Positions 34,135 to 39,417 of a DNA stretch of 39,417 nucleotides are shown piece after piece. The position numbers were made by a program, and so were the translations under genes. The notes beneath the pieces are model-generated. The model was not told the DNA's origin, ran no database searches, and saw nothing but the letters and a program-made list of their open reading frames with translations. This DNA is from Deltaproteobacteria bacterium (GTDB lineage: Bacteria > Desulfobacterota > Syntrophorhabdia > Syntrophorhabdales > Syntrophorhabdaceae): NCBI GenBank assembly GCA_029777945.1, contig JAKORG010000096.1, positions 1-39,417 on the forward strand. Direction: 5' to 3'. The stretch's first letter is position 1, and each line of letters begins with the position of its first letter.

Positions 34135-34584
34135 ATGGAAAAGATAATAGCATATACTGGTTACAAGAAAAAAGATTTTTCCGCATGTTTGGGCTGTAAG
34201 ATATGTGCCTCTGTCTGCACATTAAACGATTTCTCCATGCATGCAAACCCACAAGGTCTTCTTCTGAAAATACTTTTAGGTGATAACACAATTACCGATG
34301 ATCCCCTTATAAAAAATTGTGTAAGCTGCTACAGGTGCACTGATGCATGCCCCTGGCAGATAAGGGTGCCTGAAGTGGTAAGGGCAATAAGAGAGACTTT
34401 GGAACTGTCCTCTCCCTTTGAAAAGGCCTTTAAAGGTTCCATTTCTATCTGGGGAAGGGTTTATGAACCATATATATTTATGAATGCCATAGGCTTTCTT
34501 ATAAAAAACGGATACTTAAAACATCTTATGAAATGGACAGAGTATATAAGCTTTCATTTACCACATAAAATAAAAAGGATTTGA
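34135..34584 (+). CDS. hdrC: HdrC-like iron-sulfur subunit
   Basis: A 149-residue HdrC with the two expected [4Fe-4S] motifs, CLGCKICASVC (about 19-29) and CVSCYRCTDACP (about 62-73), followed by a helical tail with a hydrophobic, aromatic stretch (YEPYIFMNAIGFLI). HdrC wires the HdrA flavin to the catalytic HdrB. It starts one base after the FrhB-like gene and stops three bases before hdrB. It is the second HdrC in the operon, the first being the broken N-terminal part of HdrCB. Confidence 0.92.
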   Translation: MEKIIAYTGYKKKDFSACLGCKICASVCTLNDFSMHANPQGLLLKILLGDNTITDDPLIKNCVSCYRCTDACPWQIRVPEVVRAIRETLELSSPFEKAFKGSISIWGRVYEPYIFMNAIGFLIKNGYLKHLMKWTEYISFHLPHKIKRI

Positions 34585-34587
34585 GAT

Positions 34588-35265
34588 ATGGAATACAGTT
34601 ATTACCCGGGTTGTTCTCTAACTGGTTCTGCAAAAAGGCTTGATATGGCTACAAGAAAAATACTTTTAACCCTTGGCTACACGATAAAGGAAATACCTGA
34701 ATGGAACTGTTGCGGTGCCGTAGAATACGGTAACAAAGAAGAGCTTATAAGGCTATCCCGAGAAAATCTCAAAAAGGCAGAGGCAGTATCTAAAACCATT
34801 ATAGCCCCCTGTCCTGCCTGTTATAGAAATCTGAAAGAATCTAATAGAGATGGCGATTTTAATATCTATAATCCCCTTGATATGTTCAATGTAGCAGACA
34901 TTAACAAACTGGAGATAAAAAAAGATCTAAAAAAAATGGTCTTTACGCCTTATTATGGTTGTGTGCTTCTAAGACCAAAGGAAACGGCCATTAAAAACAG
35001 AAATATAATTGAAGAGATAATAACAAATTTCGGTGGAGAAATAGACGGTGAAAAAATAAGAGACAGATGCTGCGGAGGGAATCTCTTCTTTTCCAATAAA
35101 GAGATGACAGAAAAATGTGTAAATCTCATTGCATCGAGGTCAAAGGGTATATTTGTAGTTTATTGTCCCCTATGCCATATGGCACTGAACACCTTTTCTA
35201 ACAGAAAGGTCGTATATATTACAAACATAATACTATATATGCTGGGAGAAAGAAAAAATATATGA
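34588..35265 (+). CDS. hdrB: HdrB-like subunit with two CCG domains (short form)
   Basis: A 225-residue HdrB, shorter than typical HdrB proteins of about 290 residues. Both CCG cluster-binding domains are still complete: YYPGC, WNCCGAVEYG and APCPACYRNL in the first, then YYGC, DRCCGGNLFF and YCPLCHMAL in the second. In methanogen Hdr these bind two non-cubane [4Fe-4S] clusters that cleave the heterodisulfide; in bacteria the true substrate is mostly unknown. The shortening lies in the linker between domains and in the loops. Its stop overlaps the start of the third hdrA by four bases. Confidence 0.92.
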   Translation: MEYSYYPGCSLTGSAKRLDMATRKILLTLGYTIKEIPEWNCCGAVEYGNKEELIRLSRENLKKAEAVSKTIIAPCPACYRNLKESNRDGDFNIYNPLDMFNVADINKLEIKKDLKKMVFTPYYGCVLLRPKETAIKNRNIIEEIITNFGGEIDGEKIRDRCCGGNLFFSNKEMTEKCVNLIASRSKGIFVVYCPLCHMALNTFSNRKVVYITNIILYMLGERKNI

Positions 35266-37010
35266 ATGTACTTATAATCGGTGGTGGAATTAGTGGTATC
35301 TCTGCGGCAAAGGTCCTTCTCAAAGAAGGCCACAGGGTTACAATAGTAGAATCTACAGAAGATTTGGGCGGCCTTATGGCAAAAATAGCCAATTGCCGTG
35401 TAGGTTTTAAAACCTTTTTTGATGAAATCCATGATAGAAGAAACCTCACCATCATAAAAGGAAAAAATATAGAACACGTAGAAAAAAATAATGATGGGAT
35501 TTATAAGGTAAGGATAGAAAAAGAAGGGGAAATAGAGGCAGAAAAGGTAATCATAGCAACAGGGCTTATGCCCTATGACCCTGTTGAAATAAAAGGAAAA
35601 AGGATCTTAACGAGCCTTGAATACGATTCTATAATCGACCAGAAAAAGGAGAAAATGCCTGAAGATTTTAATAAAATCGCCTTTATCCTCTGTGTGGGAT
35701 CAAGGTCGAAAGAATATCCCCTCTGTTCATCAGTGTGTTGCTCTTATACAATAAGGGAAATAAAATGGACCCTTATGAGGTCAAACCCTGAGATAACGGT
35801 CTTTTATAATGATTTAAGATTATTCGGACAGGAGTTCTTTCTCGAAAGAATGTTCAGGGAAAGGGGGGTTCGCTTTATCAGAACAAATACGAGATATTTT
35901 GAGGAAGACGAAAATGGTGTAACAATAAGATTTTACATAGACGGTGAAATCAAAGAAGAAAGGTTTAATTATGCTGTACTCGCTATAGGGTTGAGGCCAA
36001 ATCAAAGCCTCATCAACTTGTCACGACTATTCGGTTTTTCCCTTAATAACCATGGATTTGTATATGAAACAGCACCCCTTACCGCAGTAGATGGAAAAAT
36101 CTACATATGCGGAGGGGCAATAGAACCCATGAACATAAAGGACTCAATCCTTACCGGTTTTGGTGCAGGACTACTCGCTTCCATGGGAAAAGATAAGATT
36201 AACGATTTCTTAAAACACCATGAAAGATATCTTTACAAAGAAAGGGAGCCAGAATTCATTATAGACAAAGATGCCAGTTCATACCTTTTCTACATAGGAG
36301 CAGATGATACCTTTTCTTCCATGTTCTATGAATATGCCTCCAGCAGATTTGTGAAAATTGCAAAAGAACTCATAGGTTTAGGCAAAAAGGTTTATGTAAT
36401 AACAAAAAACCTTGTAGTACCATCGTATGGTGAAATAGAATACGAGCTCATAAAAGAAGAAGGAGTTATTTTTATTAACCTTGAGGAAGGGGAATACCTG
36501 GAAACAAAAGATGGCAAGGTAGTTATTACAGGGGGGAAAAGAGAACTATCCTTTAATGTGGATAGGATGGTCTTCATGGAGGATCTCATATCAGGGCATA
36601 AAACAAAAGAGTTTCTTTCCTTTTACAGGTCAGAACCACAACTGAGGTGGTCACCTACAAAATGGAACAGAGAAAGGTTCCATATTGGATTCATAAGACA
36701 TCCAAGGGCAGAAAGATGGGAAGGAAGAGAAATCATAGGTGCACTGGCAGAAATTTTACTCGATAAAGAAGAAGAAAGGGTAATCCCTGAGGTGAACGAA
36801 GAAAGGTGCAGCGGCTGTGGTTCATGCAAAAATGCCTGTCCCCATAATGCCATTGAGATTACTCAAGTCCCAAAAGATGTGGCCATCTTCGGCCTTTTAA
36901 GTAATACTTTAAATCCTGTGGCAAAGATAAACTCAGACCTGTGCATGGGCTGTGGTCTATGTGCCTCCACATGCCCATCTGATGTAATAAATTTACCCAC
37001 TGCCCAGTAA
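35262..37010 (+). CDS. HdrA-like flavoprotein, third copy, with extra domain
   Basis: A 582-residue HdrA relative. It opens directly with the FAD motif (MNVLIIGGGISGISAAKVLL), so it lacks the N-terminal HdrA domain. It keeps the flavin-proximal cysteines (CVGSRSKEYPLCSSVCC) and ends with two ferredoxin motifs, CSGCGSCKNACP and CMGCGLCASTCP. Between the flavin domain and the ferredoxins (about 325-500) lies an extra region (YLFYIGADDTFSSMFYEYASSRFVKIAKE...) that I do not recognise. QmoA-like or HdrA-like naming would both be defensible. It is the last gene of the operon; its final codons and stop lie within a 42-bp tandem duplication. Confidence 0.85.
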   Translation: MNVLIIGGGISGISAAKVLLKEGHRVTIVESTEDLGGLMAKIANCRVGFKTFFDEIHDRRNLTIIKGKNIEHVEKNNDGIYKVRIEKEGEIEAEKVIIATGLMPYDPVEIKGKRILTSLEYDSIIDQKKEKMPEDFNKIAFILCVGSRSKEYPLCSSVCCSYTIREIKWTLMRSNPEITVFYNDLRLFGQEFFLERMFRERGVRFIRTNTRYFEEDENGVTIRFYIDGEIKEERFNYAVLAIGLRPNQSLINLSRLFGFSLNNHGFVYETAPLTAVDGKIYICGGAIEPMNIKDSILTGFGAGLLASMGKDKINDFLKHHERYLYKEREPEFIIDKDASSYLFYIGADDTFSSMFYEYASSRFVKIAKELIGLGKKVYVITKNLVVPSYGEIEYELIKEEGVIFINLEEGEYLETKDGKVVITGGKRELSFNVDRMVFMEDLISGHKTKEFLSFYRSEPQLRWSPTKWNRERFHIGFIRHPRAERWEGREIIGALAEILLDKEEERVIPEVNEERCSGCGSCKNACPHNAIEITQVPKDVAIFGLLSNTLNPVAKINSDLCMGCGLCASTCPSDVINLPTAQ

Positions 37011-37061
37011 TATTAGTTGTCTGATGTAATAAATTTACCCACTGCCCAGTAATATTAGTTG
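36978..37061. repeat. Perfect 42-bp tandem duplication at the Hdr-operon/bioD junction
   Basis: Positions 36978-37019 and 37020-37061 are identical. The first copy contains the last codons and the TAA (37008-37010) of the third hdrA; the second repeats them out of use and abuts the bioD stop codon (37062-37064). No hairpin terminator is evident between these convergent genes. Confidence 0.95.
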
Positions 37062-37787
37062 CTATAAATCGAGGGCATTGAGCATCTTTTCTGTATCCAC
37101 GTGTGTTGCAAAGAGCCTTGCAAGGTATTGTCTGTTCATGGCGTCCCTTAATAGGTTTTTCTTGTATGGAAAAGTACCCAGAATGGGACAATCAAGGTAA
37201 TTTGAAAGTATGGTAGGATTTGTTTTTGCTGCAAGGTCACCAGTTCCGTCGTTGTTGTTAAGTATAACCCCTATTATCTTTATACCCCTTGTTTTTAGAT
37301 ATCCTACTGTAAGCAGTGTATGGTTTATAGTACCAAGCCCTAATCTCGAAACTATTAAGGTCGGGCATCCCCATCTTTTTATAAGGTCTCCGTAAAAAAA
37401 ATTTTTCTTAATAGGGACAAGGACTCCTCCGGCACCTTCTATGACAACGATATCGTGTTCGTTCAATATTTTTTTATATATTCTATCCACCATATTTAAA
37501 TCGATTTTTACATTCTCTAAAGATGCGGCTACTTCAGGTGCCAAAGGTGCTTCAAATGTATATGGGCTTATGGAGTTTAGGTCATCTGAACTGCCTGATG
37601 CCTCTTTAAGACATATGGCATCCCATGGAAGTTCATCTTTATTACGTTTTGAAAGGCCACTCTCAAAGGGCTTCATAACCCCGACATTTAGCTTTCTCTT
37701 CAAAGACAAAAACGCAGATAAACATGCAGAGATTGTTGTCTTGCCTACCCCTGTATCTGTCCCTGTTACAAATATGAATTTCATCAT
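37062..37787 (-). CDS. bioD: Dethiobiotin synthetase
   Basis: A 241-residue BioD, which makes dethiobiotin from 7,8-diaminopelargonic acid, CO2 and ATP in biotin synthesis. The P-loop is GTDTGVGKTT (9-18), followed by VGVMKPFESG with the conserved substrate lysine, IEGAGGVLVPI and VSRLGLGTINHTLL. It begins with two Met codons; the first overlaps the stop of the upstream small membrane-protein gene by four bases. No other bio genes are in view. It appears to be co-transcribed with rex, an unusual partner. Confidence 0.94.
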   Translation of the reverse strand: MMKFIFVTGTDTGVGKTTISACLSAFLSLKRKLNVGVMKPFESGLSKRNKDELPWDAICLKEASGSSDDLNSISPYTFEAPLAPEVAASLENVKIDLNMVDRIYKKILNEHDIVVIEGAGGVLVPIKKNFFYGDLIKRWGCPTLIVSRLGLGTINHTLLTVGYLKTRGIKIIGVILNNNDGTGDLAAKTNPTILSNYLDCPILGTFPYKKNLLRDAMNRQYLARLFATHVDTEKMLNALDL

Positions 37788-37993
37788 CTAAACACTGAAG
37801 ATATAATAATTGCAATTCCTATTAGAAAGCATCCACATATGATAGACAAACCTGCATTACCCTCAACGGAAATTCTTTTCTCAAAATCAGCACTCAACGA
37901 TGCACCGAGTATCTTCAATGCCACCATGGCGATAATTATATATACTGCTGAATATATGAACATTTCAATTATATTGCTAATTATCTTCCACAT
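37784..37993 (-). CDS. Small two-helix membrane protein, DUF350-like
   Basis: A 69-residue protein with two membrane helices (about 8-28 and 48-67) separated by a charged loop (ASLSADFEKRISVEGNAG). The second helix, GLSIICGCFLIGIAIIISS, has the small-residue, GIAI pattern of DUF350 (UPF0719) proteins. The function is unknown. It starts nine bases after the rex stop, with AGGTGATG as likely ribosome site, and overlaps bioD by four bases. Confidence 0.72.
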   Translation of the reverse strand: MWKIISNIIEMFIYSAVYIIIAMVALKILGASLSADFEKRISVEGNAGLSIICGCFLIGIAIIISSVFR

Positions 37994-38001
37994 AACATCA
38001 C

Positions 38002-38643
38002 CTAATTGGTTAGATAATAAACAAGATTGTCAAGGGCAGATGTGAAAAAGAGATTTCTTACCTTTACGTGTTCCGGCGCACTCACCGGTGCCGGTGATAG
38101 GTTTAGAATGCCTTTAATATTGGCATCTACAAGCTGGTTCGCCACCTTTTGTGCCTCTGATGGTGGCACTGTTATGATGCCAATTTCTATATTTCTCGCC
38201 TCTATCACCTCTTTTAATCTACTTACATGGAGGATCTCAACAGGCCTACCCATCCTTTCTGATATATTTCCTATCACCTTAATGGGGTCTATATCAAAGG
38301 CAGCCACTATCCTATAATTCTGTTTTAAAAAATCTTTATATACAAGGAGGGCGCTCCCGAGATTTCCTATACCCACAACTGCAATCCTCCATTCCCTGTC
38401 TATACCCAAAATCTTCCTGATGTGATTTTTGAGTTCCCCTATGTTGTAGCCCATACCCCTTATACCGAATTCACCGAAATAGGCAAAATCCTTTCTAACC
38501 TGGGCAGGGTTTACATTACATAGATTGGCGAGGGTTGTGCTGGATGCAACCTTTTCGTTCTTTGATTCCAGCTCTTCAAGACACTTCAGGTAATTCGATA
38601 ACCTTCTTATAGTCGCTTCAGGTATCTTTGAGTATTTAGCCAT
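38002..38643 (-). CDS. rex: Redox-sensing transcriptional repressor Rex
   Basis: A 213-residue Rex. The N-terminal winged helix (about 5-80) contains NPAQVRKDFAYFGEFGIRGMGY, the family's DNA-contacting segment, and the Rossmann domain has VVGIGNLGSAL (90-100). Rex senses the NADH/NAD+ ratio and leaves its operators when NADH is high, releasing fermentation and energy genes. A candidate Rex operator lies before hppA at 17054-17071 in this window. AGGTGG precedes the ATG. The gene is followed closely by the DUF350-like gene and bioD. Confidence 0.95.
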   Translation of the reverse strand: MAKYSKIPEATIRRLSNYLKCLEELESKNEKVASSTTLANLCNVNPAQVRKDFAYFGEFGIRGMGYNIGELKNHIRKILGIDREWRIAVVGIGNLGSALLVYKDFLKQNYRIVAAFDIDPIKVIGNISERMGRPVEILHVSRLKEVIEARNIEIGIITVPPSEAQKVANQLVDANIKGILNLSPAPVSAPEHVKVRNLFFTSALDNLVYYLTN

Positions 38644-38718
38644 ACTTCCACCTAATAAAAATCTTTTTGAAATATCTAACAGTTATTTTATTTAAATGCA
38701 AGAGAAATTTTTAACAAG

Positions 38719-39417
38719 CTATAAGCCCAATACATCCTTCATAGTATAAAAACCGTTTTTTTGCTTAACAACCCATTTTGCCGCAATGAGGGCACCCTTT
38801 GCAAAATTTTCTCTTGAGCTTGCCCTGTGGGTAATCTCTATTCTTTCACCTATCCCTGCAAAATAAACGGTATGTTCGCCTACAATGTCGCCAGCCCTTG
38901 ATGCCAGAATTCCTATCTCTTCTTTTCGCCTTTCTCCAGTTACCCCTTCCCTTCCGTATATTTCAATCCAGTTTTTCTCTTTGTCTACCTGTTCTATAAT
39001 CTCTTTTAACCTTATCGCAGTTCCACTTGGTGCATCCTTTTTCCATTTATGGTGCATCTCGAATATCTCAATATCGTATCCATCTCTCAATGTCTTTGCT
39101 GCCCTTTCAACAAGGTCGAACATAAGGTTCATACCGATACTCATGTTAGGGGAAAATACAATCCTTGTATCATCTGTTCCCTTTATTAGATTCAGTTCAT
39201 CATGGCTAAAACCTGTTGTGCCTATAACCATTGCCTTTTTGTATTTTTTTGCGATTTTCAGATGTCCCATGGTTGCCTTTGGCTCTGTAAAATCTATTAT
39301 AACATCCCCTTCTTCTACTATCCCTTCTATATCATCTATGATTTCAATACCTGTGTCTAAATCTTTGCTGCCCACTGCACTATGACCTTTTTTTTCAATA
39401 AGTCCCTTAATCTCAAA
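38719..39417 (-). CDS. dapB: 4-Hydroxy-tetrahydrodipicolinate reductase, N-terminus cut by the window edge
   Basis: About 233 residues of DapB, which reduces hydroxy-tetrahydrodipicolinate with NAD(P)H in lysine and diaminopimelate synthesis. Visible hallmarks are DVIIDFTEP, VIGTTGF, FSPNMSIGMNLMF, the catalytic EMHHKWKKDAPSGTA with its His and Lys, and a C-terminal segment ending GFYTMKDVLGL. The frame stays open to position 39417 (FEIKGLIEKKGHSAVGSKD), so the Met at 39375 is not the real start, and the Rossmann nucleotide-binding motif lies outside the window. It precedes rex by 75 bp in the same direction. Confidence 0.94.
   Translation of the reverse strand, partial: FEIKGLIEKKGHSAVGSKDLDTGIEIIDDIEGIVEEGDVIIDFTEPKATMGHLKIAKKYKKAMVIGTTGFSHDELNLIKGTDDTRIVFSPNMSIGMNLMFDLVERAAKTLRDGYDIEIFEMHHKWKKDAPSGTAIRLKEIIEQVDKEKNWIEIYGREGVTGERRKEEIGILASRAGDIVGEHTVYFAGIGERIEITHRASSRENFAKGALIAAKWVVKQKNGFYTMKDVLGL

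Noticed and set aside
38644-38718. Rex autoregulatory operator upstream of rex
   Set aside because: Only a half-site (TTGTTAA on the minus strand) is visible; there is no second arm at the right spacing.
1-39417. CRISPR arrays, insertion sequences, tRNA or rRNA genes
   Set aside because: No regularly spaced repeats, transposase frames, terminal inverted repeats or recognisable tRNA/rRNA sequences were seen while reading the window; a covariance-model scan would be the decisive test for tRNAs.

Overview
The window reads as part of the chromosome of a motile, Gram-negative, strictly anaerobic bacterium. It is AT-rich (roughly 37-40% G+C by eye) and uses RpoN (sigma-54) heavily. A FlrABC-type flagellar hierarchy, H+-type MotAB, a membrane pyrophosphatase, Rex and a large Hdr/Etf electron-transfer operon together suggest a Thermodesulfobacteriota (former Deltaproteobacteria) or Nitrospirota-like sulfate reducer or syntroph. 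That placement is inference; there is no rRNA or other phylogenetic marker here.

Layout. Positions 1-9321 are a motility block. On the minus strand it holds flgB (cut by the window edge), flrC, flrB and a FleQ/FlrA-like activator, then a CheX-like phosphatase and cheY. On the plus strand it holds a small exported protein, a GH108-type muramidase, motA, motB and a response regulator with a degenerate HD-GYP-like domain. Positions 9327-14127 (minus) pair glycogen phosphorylase with a cytoplasmic hybrid histidine kinase. Positions 14296-15519 hold a G+C-richer MFS transporter that looks acquired. Next come a left-handed beta-helix protein (15758-16963) and a divergent membrane pyrophosphatase (17173-19611) with a Rex-like site at its promoter, ending in a strong bidirectional terminator. 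Positions 19640-23666 hold a membrane/helix-hairpin-helix protein whose N-terminus seems cut by an in-frame TGA, a LysM-NlpC/P60 endopeptidase, a small 4-TM membrane protein, an unrecognised PIN-like protein and a small secreted protein.

The most interesting part is 23750-37010. A sigma-54 response regulator is divergent from a ten-gene operon: hdrCB (broken by one in-frame TAA), etfB, etfA, an HdrA-GltD fusion, a second hdrA, mvhD, an FrhB/FdhB-like gene, hdrC, hdrB and a third hdrA-like gene. The shared intergenic region has two good -24/-12 promoters facing outward and, between them, two 17-bp palindromes with the same half-site (TGTTT-N7-AAACA) at enhancer distance from both. The simplest reading is that the regulator controls itself and the operon. 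The gene set predicts a soluble electron-bifurcating or confurcating assembly linking NAD(P)H, ferredoxin, an Etf substrate and a disulfide or quinone-side acceptor. No hydrogenase or formate dehydrogenase catalytic subunit is present.

The right end (37062-39417, minus) carries dapB (cut by the edge), rex, a small DUF350-like membrane protein and bioD. A perfect 42-bp tandem duplication sits where the Hdr operon meets bioD.

A recurring regulatory theme is sigma-54 promoters of the form TGGTAT-N5-TTGCA. Two of the four found sit so close to the ATG (flrB and the muramidase) that the mRNAs would be nearly leaderless.
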